In this document: piece after piece, positions 26,301 to 34,810 of the stretch
How the letters are laid out: each line of letters starts with the position of its first letter
How positions within the stretch are numbered: position 1 is the stretch's first letter
Assembly: GCA_035938175.1 (NCBI GenBank)
Contig: DASZHD010000051.1
Span: forward strand, 33,975-97,974
Direction of reading: 5' to 3'
Source: DASRDE01 sp035938175
GTDB lineage: Bacteria > Vulcanimicrobiota > Vulcanimicrobiia > Vulcanimicrobiales > Vulcanimicrobiaceae
Length of the DNA: 64,000 bases
Made by a program: the position numbers and the translations under genes
The notes under the pieces: generated by a model
What the model saw: only the letters and a program-made list of their open reading frames with translations
The model's database searches: none
Told to the model about the DNA's origin: nothing

Positions 26301-28379
26301 GAGCGATCCGCTCACGCTCGCATGGCCCGAGTTCGCGACGATTGCGCGCGCGGCGTAGATACGCACGTTCTTGCCTTGCGTGCCGATCGTTGCGCTCATG
26401 CCGTTCACCGGCACGCCGCGTACGGTCGCGTTGGAAAAGCGTGCGTCGTGAATCTGCGCAATCGCATGGCCGCCGTCGTATACCAGCGCGATCGGCGCAC
26501 TCACGCTGCCGCCGGCGGGTACGTTGCCCGCAATCTGCGAGAGCGCGGCGAGCGATCCCGAGTAGCGCCCTTCAAGCGCGACGTGATTCGTTCCCGAAAT
26601 GGTGCCCGCCGCGCGAATCGTTCCGAAGCTTCCGCTGGCGTCGAGCGTGGGAACGCGCACGTCACCGACGCTGCCTCCGAATTTGGCGTCGGCGCGATCG
26701 ATCGAAATCTTTCCGTATTGGGCGTTGTGAAGTGTTGCCGAGCCGAGCATGCCCAGCAGCGTGCCTTGCTGTTCGGCGTAGACGTCTCCGGTCATCGATG
26801 CGCGGGCGCCGCGCATCGCCACGGGATAGTCACGCGCGTCGACCAGCGCGCTCATCCTGTTGTGGGGATGGTCGATCGCAACTGCCGCATACAGCGAGCG
26901 ATTCGGGCCTTCGATTTCCAACGGTCCGACGGTGCCGGCGCCGCGGCTGTTCACGTGAAAGATTCCGGCAAGCGTCTGCGCGCTTCCGTATCCTTGGAGG
27001 ATCCCTCGCGTATCGATGCGTTTCGGATCGTCGCCGAACGCGAGCACCGATCCGCGGACGTTCATCGGAGCGAGAAAGTCCGAAGCGAACGGCACGCCGG
27101 CGCTTGGTCCTGCGATGCCCGCAAGCATTTCGACGGCATGCGGGCCGCTTTGAAGGGACGCGCGCCCGCGTGCGGTTAGCGCCAGCGAGTGATATCCCAA
27201 TCCGGCGCTCAGCACGTCGGCTTCGCGGCCGTCGAACGCGACCGTAGCGTGCGGCGTCGAAAGCAGCGTGCCGTTATAGTCGATTTGCGGCGAACGCAGC
27301 GCGATCAGTACAACCGGGGTCTTGGGCGTGCCTTCGGCAATCATCGCAAACGACACCGCGCCGTGAATCGGCAGGCGGGCGGTTTGATTCGCGGCCTTCG
27401 TAATCTGCGAGATGTCGCCGTGGCCGCTAATCAAGAACCGCAGTTGCGGATGCGCGAGATCGGTGATGCCGCCGCTAACGGCGACCGGGAGGCCGTTCAG
27501 TTCGGCCGTAAATCCGTCAGTCGTCGCGCCGTCGCTGCCCACGTCCAGAATACCGTGACCGTTGCGTATGGGCGTGCGCAGTTGGTTCATTGCGACTTTC
27601 ACGCCCGTTACCGTAGCGCTGGCGGCAAACTTCCCGTAGTACCAGGCGTTGACACCGGTTAGCGCTCCGCCGAGCATATGCAGTGCGGTGTTATTGATTC
27701 CGTAATTGACGATGCGCGGCAGCGGCACGCGTGCCGCGGTCCAATGCTGGACGTTCGTACCGCCGGGGACGTCGATCGTTCCGTTCCCGTAGACTGGATA
27801 CGTGCGCGAACCTTCGCGATAGGCCAACGTGGCCGTGTAGCGGCTAACGCCCGCGGTGTTTACGGAAGCCGCCAGGTTTACCGAATCCACGTAAAGATGC
27901 CGGGAACCCGGATCCACGCGCGTATAGTCGGTGACGCTTACTCGGCCGTTGACGATTCGCGCGGTGAAGTTCAGCGGCGAGGCCGCGTTTTTCGAAGCGG
28001 CTTTTTTCGCTTCCGGCGGCAGATTGTAGGTGCCGTCCGGATTATGAACGACCGTGATTTGCGGATCGTAGATTGCGAGGCTGTGCAGACCGAAGTGATG
28101 GCTGCTTCCGGGAAGCAGGTCGTGCAAGTCGTACGCGATGTAGACGCGCGGAATGTACGCGATTTGCTGCCCGCGCCGCGACGTTACCGTGACGCCGTTG
28201 AACTCGGCGTTGGTAGCGTGGAGCTGAATCTTTGAAAAGGCCACGTTCGTTCCGGTGGCCGCTCCGATGACCTTCGGGATGATTGCAGCCGAAAGGGGAC
28301 CGCGGAAGGCCGCGACCAGGCCGGCGATGCACACCAGGATGAGCGCGGCGACCCCTCGCCCGCTGCGTAATAACCGCAT
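23358..28379 (-). CDS. TamB/AsmA-like translocation and assembly protein (DUF490)
   Basis: 1673 residues. N-terminal membrane anchor GVAALILVCIAGLVAAF, then a very long series of beta-strand repeats of AsmA/TamB type, with Ala/Gly/Asn-rich strands. The last 300 or so residues match the DUF490 TamB domain (GTVSFFRTFTVEDARVRF, GLAPDNMHVAFTSDPSYSE, LGLQNLQLTDDFASGFGV). Family role: bridging inner and outer membranes for lipid transfer or autotransporter assembly. The start codon lies in a hairpin (28374-28402). It overlaps the coiled-coil gene downstream and follows the desaturase gene on the same strand. Confidence 0.9.
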   Translation of the reverse strand: MRLLRSGRGVAALILVCIAGLVAAFRGPLSAAIIPKVIGAATGTNVAFSKIQLHATNAEFNGVTVTSRRGQQIAYIPRVYIAYDLHDLLPGSSHHFGLHSLAIYDPQITVVHNPDGTYNLPPEAKKAASKNAASPLNFTARIVNGRVSVTDYTRVDPGSRHLYVDSVNLAASVNTAGVSRYTATLAYREGSRTYPVYGNGTIDVPGGTNVQHWTAARVPLPRIVNYGINNTALHMLGGALTGVNAWYYGKFAASATVTGVKVAMNQLRTPIRNGHGILDVGSDGATTDGFTAELNGLPVAVSGGITDLAHPQLRFLISGHGDISQITKAANQTARLPIHGAVSFAMIAEGTPKTPVVLIALRSPQIDYNGTLLSTPHATVAFDGREADVLSAGLGYHSLALTARGRASLQSGPHAVEMLAGIAGPSAGVPFASDFLAPMNVRGSVLAFGDDPKRIDTRGILQGYGSAQTLAGIFHVNSRGAGTVGPLEIEGPNRSLYAAVAIDHPHNRMSALVDARDYPVAMRGARASMTGDVYAEQQGTLLGMLGSATLHNAQYGKISIDRADAKFGGSVGDVRVPTLDASGSFGTIRAAGTISGTNHVALEGRYSGSLAALSQIAGNVPAGGSVSAPIALVYDGGHAIAQIHDARFSNATVRGVPVNGMSATIGTQGKNVRIYAARAIVANSGHASVSGSLDRGMVLTVANLDVRALRGAGIPLQAGRADVAADVRGPLTSPRLSGSVLLQDGQFNRYPVDAQTAIAYSGDTLNLRDGMVGLGPALVAIDGSVSGVRMGAPIQPAYDLDASMQAADAHALVAIAQPKLAKQDIQGSVDAAVHVGGTGRNLRVNGNLQVPEGSVHGLAFRDLRANLNGTPQDFTVGGGHVAIGTTAVAFDAAAGAGTMRADVRAPHATLADFNDYFDTGDTLGGNGRVALTLDAGAGGLNTGGNVTLHDLRYRRFELGDAAARWSTVGHTIAMNAAVGGSAGRARLSGSVTVPNSSNMTQLAARADANLNATVSNLDLATWLPMLGYTAPVTGTLDADAAVRGRFPDETIAARADIYHGTVGRIPLQLAHVALSATRGRGTISQAQIRIPYLNADGSGTFGLHANDPIDLAMRATSPDVGALMKTASGKPQDVAGALDTTVRVRGTRTNPLLNDTLALTNLRYNKLTIPKIAADIAATRTQVALRNGSIALARGSVSASGVIPITMTPHFALDPANKPVRLALAANNVDLSDFESALPKGTRLAGTLGGGMTVDGTIDNPQLGGRIAVRNGYFVGPIDQNPIQKMNGALVFSGTTVALQALHADVGGGTMDMTASARVPNVRDIRAAAFTARITANGAQFNSPQYFRGKVDADVTASRVPGQPANLTGSVTIPSARIPLTAFWNPHAPQGPKKSLPPVALNVRANVGNDVRVQSSNVDVGAQGSLQVAGTLADPQLQGFFESTGGTVSFFRTFTVEDARVRFNKANGIMPFVNATATTDVSQTYVALNVSGLAPDNMHVAFTSDPSYSEQQIMGLLAGVGGPSGPALAGAGNFSANSAVENLAAGEVNTFFTREMLEPLSAQLGSALGLQNLQLTDDFASGFGVSAAKAFGKHVTVVYSESMGQPQRQSLSIEAHKGRSTAFDLLFYQVQSPTLLAFTQNANMFGFDNGAGAAINQPTLGTNGTSFLYEHKF

Positions 28380-28402
28380 GCGGGTTTTATGCCCGCATGC
28401 GG
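28374..28402 (-). promoter_or_regulatory. hairpin containing the tamB-like start codon
   Basis: An 11-bp perfect inverted repeat (CCGCATGCGGG / CCCGCATGCGG) with a 7-base loop. The ATG of the 1673-residue gene is inside one arm. Each arm is itself a palindrome, CCGCATGCGG, so the region may instead be two operator sites 19 bases apart. In mRNA the hairpin would hide the start codon. Confidence 0.5.
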
Positions 28403-28426
28403 TACTATTAAGCGTTTTTTGTCAGG

Positions 28427-29302
28427 TTATGCTGCGCGCTGCGGTCGCGAAATCCGCAAACGGTTGCGAATTGCCGCGCTGGGTACGCGAACTTTGTCGG
28501 CCAGGCGAAGGACCTTCAGCAAGCGGATCGTCCACCACGTGAGATCGAGTTCGTACCATGCCATCCCGTGACGCGCCGAATACGGGAACGCATGATGGTT
28601 GTTGTGCCAACCTTCACCAAAGGAAAGCAATGCGACCCACCAGGAATTGGTAGAACGATCGGTCGTTTTGTATGTCCGGTAACCGAACATGTGCGTCGCG
28701 CTGTTTACCAGCCACGTCGAATGATACGCAAAGACCAGCCGCCCGAAAATCGCCCATACCACGAACGGCCACCCGCCTATGACGAAGAGTCCGGCCGCGA
28801 GCGCAAACTGCAGCGGAACGTGCAGCACCATCATCGCGCGGTAAAATGGTTCTTCCCATAGATCGGGGCAATACTTCGCATACTCGCTCGCCGTCGGGAT
28901 GTTCGGATTCGGTTTGAACAGCCACTCGATGTGCGCCCAGCTGAAGCCGCGCCGCGTGCTGTGCGGGTCGCCTTCGCGATCGGAATGCGCGTGATGCACG
29001 CGATGCGTCGCCACCCACGAGATCGGGTCGCCCTGAAACGCCAGCGTGCCGAGAAGCGCCATGACGTATTCGACCGGCTTGCGCAGCCGCACGCTGCGAT
29101 GCGAGAGCGTGCGATGGAAGCAGAGCGTAATACCCCAAGCGCCGGTCGCGTACGCGAGAATTGCGGCCGCGGCCAGCGCCCACCACGAAAAGAAGGCGGG
29201 GACGAAAACGGCAAGCGCACCGGCGTGAATCACGATGAGGGCGATTCCGGTGGGCCAGTTGGGTCGAGCGTTGCGCATGTAGCGCCATTTCCCAAATCGC
29301 AT
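28427..29302 (-). CDS. membrane acyl-lipid/acyl-CoA desaturase (delta-9 type)
   Basis: 291 residues with two hydrophobic hairpins and the three His boxes of integral-membrane diiron desaturases: HRTLSH, HRVHHAH and HNNHH. The spacing matches bacterial and cyanobacterial delta-9 desaturases. It introduces a double bond in fatty acyl chains using O2 and an electron carrier not encoded nearby, so aerobic growth is implied. Upstream of, and parallel to, the TamB gene, 47 bases apart, so possibly one transcript on envelope lipid supply. Confidence 0.93.
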   Translation of the reverse strand: MRFGKWRYMRNARPNWPTGIALIVIHAGALAVFVPAFFSWWALAAAAILAYATGAWGITLCFHRTLSHRSVRLRKPVEYVMALLGTLAFQGDPISWVATHRVHHAHSDREGDPHSTRRGFSWAHIEWLFKPNPNIPTASEYAKYCPDLWEEPFYRAMMVLHVPLQFALAAGLFVIGGWPFVVWAIFGRLVFAYHSTWLVNSATHMFGYRTYKTTDRSTNSWWVALLSFGEGWHNNHHAFPYSARHGMAWYELDLTWWTIRLLKVLRLADKVRVPSAAIRNRLRISRPQRAA

Positions 29303-29350
29303 GGGCGCTATGCGTTACGCCAGACGGTAAGACGTTCCCGCAAGAACGCA

Positions 29351-29385
29351 AAAACGCCCGGCGCGTATTCGGCGCCGGACGTTTT
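29351..29385 (-). terminator. intrinsic terminator
   Basis: Stem AAAACG plus CCGGCGC pairing with GCGCCGG plus CGTTTT, one mismatch, loop of about 7 bases, five T at the end on the minus strand. It ends the LuxR-type regulator transcript before the desaturase gene. Confidence 0.75.
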
Positions 29386-29419
29386 GCTGCTGCACCCGAG
29401 GAGGATACCTTTTCGCCGG

Positions 29420-29998
29420 CTACGCCAGCCCGGCGCGCAGCGCGTAGACCGCCACCTGCGTCCGCGCCGTTAAATTCATTTTAGCGAGAATATGCGAGAT
29501 GTGGTTCTTCACCGTCTTATCGCTGAGTGAAAGCCTTGTGCTAATCTCCTTATTGGAGAGCCCTTCGGCGATTAAGCGCACGACTTCCAGTTCGCGGTCG
29601 GAGAGTGCGGCCAGCGCTTCGCGGTCCCGGGCGGTCAGCGAATCGCGACGCATGCGCCGCATGGGGGCGTGCGTCGTGGGGGCCAGCAACTTCACCGTCG
29701 TCAGTAGTTCGTGAACCGTGTAGTCGCGCAACGTCGAGAGCAGGCACAGTTTGGCGTCCGGCGCGATCTGCATCACGTAGTCGCTCGCTTGCTGACTATC
29801 GACGGCCTGGTCGTCTTGATCCAGGATGATGATGTCGGGCTGCAGCTCCGCGATCGGCGCAGTGCCGACGGAAGGCGCGTCGCCCAGCACGACGATCTGC
29901 TCGTCGAGCTCCAAAAGTTTGATTAAGACCCGGCTGATAAGCGGGTCTTTTCCGACTACCATAACCCGCGCGGCAGCCGGTTCGTGTATCATGGCCAT
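29420..29998 (-). CDS. NarL/LuxR-family response regulator, atypical receiver
   Basis: 192 residues. The receiver-like domain (about 10-115) keeps a candidate phosphoacceptor Asp in DIIILDQDD, but the N-terminal acidic pair is reduced to GKDP and the usual lysine context is unclear. The C-terminal LuxR helix-turn-helix is typical: LSDRELEVVRLIAEGLSNKE followed by DKTVKNHISHILAKM. A GGGGAG ribosome site precedes the ATG. It is divergent from the BTAD/ATPase regulator at 30151. No partner kinase is adjacent. Confidence 0.88.
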   Translation of the reverse strand: MAMIHEPAAARVMVVGKDPLISRVLIKLLELDEQIVVLGDAPSVGTAPIAELQPDIIILDQDDQAVDSQQASDYVMQIAPDAKLCLLSTLRDYTVHELLTTVKLLAPTTHAPMRRMRRDSLTARDREALAALSDRELEVVRLIAEGLSNKEISTRLSLSDKTVKNHISHILAKMNLTARTQVAVYALRAGLA

Positions 29999-30150
29999 CC
30001 CGTTACTCCCCTAGCGAACGGACGTTCCATGAGCGTACCCCGCGGCGTTTTCATGGGACTTACGGACCATAACGGCGGGATTACAAAACGCTTACAGCCA
30101 GGCGGCCTTTCCGGAAGTCGTCGGACGCTTCCCCGTCGTAACCAGCAAGC

Positions 30151-33015
30151 GTGGGCTCTTCCTCGGATTTCCCCGCCGAACTACTGCGCGAAGCGCTGCT
30201 CGAGCGGGTGGAGCGCGTGCGACCCAAGATCCTGGCCTTGCTGGCTCCGGCCGGGTTCGGCAAGTCCACGTTTGTCCGACAGCTGATTTCCGGACGGCCG
30301 GCAGCGGTCTGCGATTTGGCCGGCGTCGCAGGGCGGCTCGAACTGGCGCGCCGGATCGTACCGGCCTTGGCAGCCGAAGTGCCCGAGCGCGCGGCGGATC
30401 TGACGCCTTGCGAACTGTCGTTGTCGGACGCGGGATCGCCCGAAGCGGAGCGCCTCGATCGCGCCGTGCAAGCGTGGAAGGATCCCACGCCCGGTACGGT
30501 CTTCGCGTTTGAAAATGCAGAAGCCATAGCGCACAACGCGCCGGCGAGGGAGTTTTTCGGGCGTCTGCTGGCCGAGCTGCCGCCGGGACGCCAAATCGTG
30601 ATCAGCTCGCGCGAACCGCTTCGGGTACATCTGTCGCGCTTCGCATCGCCGCATGAAATACTCACGCTCCGCGCCGAAGACTTGGCGTTCGATCGCTACG
30701 AGGTCGCGCGGCTCTTTGAATCGTCCGGATCGCAGCCGCCGCTGCTGGCGCGCGTCATGCAGATTTCGCAAGGCTGGCCCATCGCCGTCTTTCTCTTGAA
30801 GCGCTTCCTGCGCGAAGGCCGCATCGAGGAGTTGCTGGAGCGCCTCGACGACGTCGCGTTCGACGAACTCCAAGACTATTTGTCCGATCAAGTCCTGGCC
30901 GGGCTCGAACCTGCGCTGCTCGATGCGCTGTTTGCGTGCGCGTGCATCCCGCACGCCACGCTTGCCGATCTGCAAGCGGCGCTCTCGAGCGAAGAGCCGG
31001 TCGGTCTGCTCGTGGAATTCGCAAAAGATTCGCCGTTCCTGCGGCGGCGATCGGACGGTGCCTTCGCGGTTCATCCGCTGCTCGCATCGCAGTTGCTCGA
31101 GCATCGCAACGACACGCGCGACCGTCTTTTAGCGCGGACCGCGGCAGCGCACGCGGCGGCGGAGCGGTTCGAACGCGCGGCGGAACTGCAACTCGCGCGG
31201 GGAGACGCAGCGGCGGCGGCACGCATGTTGGCCCAGCATGAAGTCGTGCTGGATCACGCGCCGTCGATGACGTATGCGCGTATTCTCGCCTCGCTGGAAC
31301 GCGGCGTAATCCAGCGCTATCCGCGATTGTGGGCAGTGACGGCGTTGCTGCGCATGTTTTGCGTCGACACCGAAGATTTGCTGGACGAAGCGGAGTCGAT
31401 GTGGCGGATGCTCGCGCGCGATGTATCGCCGATGGAACGTTCGTACATTCTGGTCTTCCGCGTCCTATTCATGAGTTACATGGGGCTCGCACAAGAAGCG
31501 GGGGAGCTGCTCGCGCAATTCGGCGCCGAAATCGGGATAGGCGAAGAGCCTACGAATTCGCTGGAGGGCTACATCTTTTATCTCATGGGCGTGCTGCTGG
31601 CGCGAACGGGGCGCGTAGCGCAGGCGGAACGGCGGCTGATGCCGGCGATTCCGTTCGTCAGTGAAATGGACGTGGCTGCGTGCAGCATCATGACCACGCT
31701 CGGCGCAGACATCGCGCGCGTGCGCGGCGAGTACGCGATGGCCCGCCAATTCATCGAGCGCGCGATCGAACACGCGCGGCGATCGGGTTTACAGAACATC
31801 TTGGCGCTGGTGCTCGCAGAAGCCGCGTTCGGGGCGTGGCTGCGCGGCGACGAAGCCGATTTGAACCGGTACGCCGTGGAACTGGACGACGTCGTGCAGC
31901 GGAACGGCGTGCGCGGGCTGTCATATTTCGCGGGGGCGCTTCGAGGGCGTAACGTGGAGCCGCAAGACTGCGATTTGCTGAAATGGGTCGCGTGCGGCCG
32001 CATCATCCAAGCGTCCTCGTCGGCCGACAGTGTCAGCGCCGCGCGTCACGCGCGCGGAGCGGTGGCAGCGGCGCGGCAATACGCGGCACCCTTTGTTGAG
32101 ACGCTTGCCCTGATCGCGCTCGCCGCATTCGATCATGTCGCGTTCGACGATCACTTGCGGGCGGCACAAGCGCTCGCGGAGCGGTGCGAATCTCCCGCGC
32201 TGGTGGAAGCCGTCAACAACGTCGCCGCCGGCAGCGGCGATCGCGGCATTTTGGAAGCGCTGATGTCGCGCCTGCAGCGCCGCCGCACGCAGCGCGAACC
32301 GGTTCTGGAAGTGCAGCTCGTCACCGGCGCCGTGCGCGCCGGCGGACGCGCCGTCGTACTTTCAGAACGGGAACATGCGCTGTTGCTTGCGCTGGCCGTG
32401 CGCCGCGAAACCGTACCGCGTTCGCGTCTGTCGTCGATTCTTTGGCCCGATTTGGATGAGTACGCGGCGCGTAACGCGCTGAGCGTGTGTTTGCACCGTT
32501 TGCGCGGCCGTCTGGGCGGAGGCGATGCAATAGTGCGGAGCGCCGACGGATACGCGCTCTCCGATGACGTGCGAGTGGATCTGTGGGAGTACGATCGCGC
32601 GATGGCCTCCATGCGTTCCCGCGCCGCGGTTACGGAAGCCGACAACCGCGTTCTCGACGCGATGTACGAGCAATTGCGCCTGTCACGCCCGGACCGCTTA
32701 ACGCAATGGGAATGGTTTGAACCGACGGATCGTCATATTCGCGAATTGCGCTTGGAAGTCGCGCAGCGCCTCGCAGGATACGCCCTGGGACACGGTAACG
32801 CGCACCGCGCTCTCGAGCTGGCGCACGACATGATCGCGGCGGACGCGTGCGACGAGGCCGCCCGTCAATTGGCGATTACCGCGCACTTGGCGATGGGCGA
32901 TCGCAGTGCCGCAATGCGTCAATATCGTCAGTACCGCGAGACGCTGATGGCCGAGCTGCAATGCGAACCCTCGGACGAACTGAAGCGTTTGGTCGGAATT
33001 ACGGGCGTCGCGTAG
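30151..33015 (+). CDS. large ATPase transcriptional regulator with winged-helix and BTAD domains
   Basis: 954 residues starting at GTG. N-terminal STAND-like ATPase with Walker A APAGFGKST; a helical TPR-like middle (about 330-680); then an OmpR/PhoB-type winged helix (AVVLSEREHALLLALAVRRE, WPDLDEYAARNALSVCLHRL) followed by the bacterial transcriptional activator (BTAD) helices to the end. Such proteins resemble MalT fused to a SARP output. The signal is unknown. Downstream genes (propeller, amidase, membrane protein) run in the same direction with short gaps and may be its targets or operon partners (inference). Confidence 0.88.
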   Translation: MGSSSDFPAELLREALLERVERVRPKILALLAPAGFGKSTFVRQLISGRPAAVCDLAGVAGRLELARRIVPALAAEVPERAADLTPCELSLSDAGSPEAERLDRAVQAWKDPTPGTVFAFENAEAIAHNAPAREFFGRLLAELPPGRQIVISSREPLRVHLSRFASPHEILTLRAEDLAFDRYEVARLFESSGSQPPLLARVMQISQGWPIAVFLLKRFLREGRIEELLERLDDVAFDELQDYLSDQVLAGLEPALLDALFACACIPHATLADLQAALSSEEPVGLLVEFAKDSPFLRRRSDGAFAVHPLLASQLLEHRNDTRDRLLARTAAAHAAAERFERAAELQLARGDAAAAARMLAQHEVVLDHAPSMTYARILASLERGVIQRYPRLWAVTALLRMFCVDTEDLLDEAESMWRMLARDVSPMERSYILVFRVLFMSYMGLAQEAGELLAQFGAEIGIGEEPTNSLEGYIFYLMGVLLARTGRVAQAERRLMPAIPFVSEMDVAACSIMTTLGADIARVRGEYAMARQFIERAIEHARRSGLQNILALVLAEAAFGAWLRGDEADLNRYAVELDDVVQRNGVRGLSYFAGALRGRNVEPQDCDLLKWVACGRIIQASSSADSVSAARHARGAVAAARQYAAPFVETLALIALAAFDHVAFDDHLRAAQALAERCESPALVEAVNNVAAGSGDRGILEALMSRLQRRRTQREPVLEVQLVTGAVRAGGRAVVLSEREHALLLALAVRRETVPRSRLSSILWPDLDEYAARNALSVCLHRLRGRLGGGDAIVRSADGYALSDDVRVDLWEYDRAMASMRSRAAVTEADNRVLDAMYEQLRLSRPDRLTQWEWFEPTDRHIRELRLEVAQRLAGYALGHGNAHRALELAHDMIAADACDEAARQLAITAHLAMGDRSAAMRQYRQYRETLMAELQCEPSDELKRLVGITGVA

Positions 33016-33028
33016 AACGACGTACGTA

Positions 33029-34171
33029 ATGCAGAAAAGCGCAATCCTGACCGCCGCGGTGTTATCCCTTTGTACGGGCACCTCAGCCGCTTCGTCCGCC
33101 GTTGCGTTTCTTTGCAATGCCGCACATACCGGTGTTTGCGGTGCTACGGCGTTGTCACCGAAACCCAAGCCGCTCTGGCGCTTTTTCACCGATCGTTTGA
33201 ACCGGTCGACGCCGGCATATGCAAACGGCGTCGTGTATGTTGGAAGCAACAACGGACGCCTGTACGCCCTCGACGCAAACACCGGGCGGCCGCGATGGTC
33301 GTTCAAAGCACACGAACCCGTTTCGTCGTCGCCCGCTATAGCGGGCGGCGCCGTCTATTTCGCGGACGATCGCATGGTGTATGCGCTGGACCGGAGTTCG
33401 GGCAAAGTGTTGTGGAGCTACCGGTTCGGCGCCGACGTACCGCATCCGGGACACCAGTGGGACTTCCTGCAGTCGTCGCCGACGATCGTGCGCGACCGGC
33501 TCTACATCGGATCCGGCGATGGCCGTTTGTACGCGTTCGACCGGACCGGCGGCCGGATGCTCTGGAGCTATGCGACGTCCGGCCGGGTACGATCGACACC
33601 GGCCTATTCGGCCGGCGTCGTTTACGCCGGCAGCTTTGACGGTGCGATGTATGCCGTCTCCGCCGAGTCAGGACACTTGCTCTGGCGCTTCAAAACGAAA
33701 GGTAATGCGGATTTTCCGCTTGGGGAGATTCAGTCTTCGCCCACGCTTGACGGCGACTTCGTCTTCTTCGGAAGCCGGGACGGCACGTTATACGCGCTGG
33801 ACCGCCGCAGCGGAAAGACGCGGTGGACCATCGATGAAAACGGATCGTGGGTGATTTCTACGGCTGCGGTTCGCCGCGGGATTGTCTACTATGGAACGTC
33901 CGACAACGATACGGTGCGCGCGGTGCGCGAACGCGACGGCAGGCCGATCTGGAAATTTGCGGCCGGCGGTCGCGTCTGGTCCTCCCCCGTCCTCGTCGGT
34001 AAGGCGATCTTTTTCGGAATCGGGAACGGCGAAGTCGAGTGGCTCGATGCGGCCACGGCGAAACTCCTGGGGTATGCGGACAGCGAAGGGACGATATACT
34101 CGTCCGTGACGGTAGCGGACGGTACGGTTTTTTACACAAGCGACGACGGCTATGTTTATGCCGTCCGTTAG
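33029..34171 (+). CDS. exported PQQ-type beta-propeller (BamB-like)
   Basis: 380 residues. Signal peptide MQKSAILTAAVLSLCTGTSA; no lipobox at the cleavage point. Seven or so blades with the repeat consensus: RLYALDANTGRPRWSF, MVYALDRSSGKVLWSY, RLYAFDRTGGRMLWSY, TLYALDRRSGKTRWTI. Fits BamB-like proteins of about 380 residues; protein binding, not catalysis, is the usual role. It follows the regulator by 13 bases and precedes the amidase gene by 9. Confidence 0.85.
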   Translation: MQKSAILTAAVLSLCTGTSAASSAVAFLCNAAHTGVCGATALSPKPKPLWRFFTDRLNRSTPAYANGVVYVGSNNGRLYALDANTGRPRWSFKAHEPVSSSPAIAGGAVYFADDRMVYALDRSSGKVLWSYRFGADVPHPGHQWDFLQSSPTIVRDRLYIGSGDGRLYAFDRTGGRMLWSYATSGRVRSTPAYSAGVVYAGSFDGAMYAVSAESGHLLWRFKTKGNADFPLGEIQSSPTLDGDFVFFGSRDGTLYALDRRSGKTRWTIDENGSWVISTAAVRRGIVYYGTSDNDTVRAVRERDGRPIWKFAAGGRVWSSPVLVGKAIFFGIGNGEVEWLDAATAKLLGYADSEGTIYSSVTVADGTVFYTSDDGYVYAVR

Positions 34172-34180
34172 AGTGCACGC

Positions 34181-34765
34181 GTGATCGGCGGTCTGGTTCT
34201 GGCCGCGGTTCTTTCTGCGCCGCTCCACTACGACGTGCTGATCTCCGCAGGTCACGAGGGGCGTCCGCAAAGCTGCGTCCATTTTCCCAAACGTGCATGC
34301 AACCTGGGCGCCGCAGGTGAACGCGACTGGACACCGGTAGTTGCGGACACCGCAACGCGCGAACTGCGCGCGATGGGGTATACGGTCGCGCGTGAACCGG
34401 CCGATTTCCATGGCACGTATGCCGTCGAATCTGCGGTGTTCATCCATTTCGACGGAAGCGTCCAGCCGTGCAGCAGCGGCGCATCGATCGGTTATCACAG
34501 TGAAGCGTCGCGCAGAGCCGCCGCACTTTGGCGCGAATCGTACGGCGGGGTTTTTCCTTTTCGTTTTCAGCCGGACAATTTCACGGAGAGTCTGCGCGAC
34601 TATTACGGTTTTCGCCAAGTTCGCGCCACGCGCGGCGCGCTGGTCCTCGAGCTGGGCGAGGTCACGTGCCCCGCGCAGCGATCGTGGCTGGCGGATCGGC
34701 TGCATTGGGAAGGAGTATTCATCGCCGAGTTCGTCCGGCGTCTGTTGAAGCTCGAGATGGCGTAG
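34181..34765 (+). CDS. putative N-acetylmuramoyl-L-alanine amidase (Amidase_3-like)
   Basis: 194 residues from GTG with a short hydrophobic N-terminus (MIGGLVLAAVLSAP). Zinc-site motifs of Amidase_3 are recognisable though divergent: ISAGHEG (His), GERDW (Glu), VFIHFDGS (His) and a final catalytic-type Glu in LVLELGEV. It would cleave the amide between muramic acid and the stem peptide in the periplasm. The catalytic domain stands alone. Context suggests envelope function. Confidence 0.65.
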   Translation: MIGGLVLAAVLSAPLHYDVLISAGHEGRPQSCVHFPKRACNLGAAGERDWTPVVADTATRELRAMGYTVAREPADFHGTYAVESAVFIHFDGSVQPCSSGASIGYHSEASRRAAALWRESYGGVFPFRFQPDNFTESLRDYYGFRQVRATRGALVLELGEVTCPAQRSWLADRLHWEGVFIAEFVRRLLKLEMA

Positions 34766-34810
34766 CGATAACCGCCGGGTGCGCAGGCGGCGCGTGTTGA
34801 AAAGCCCGAA

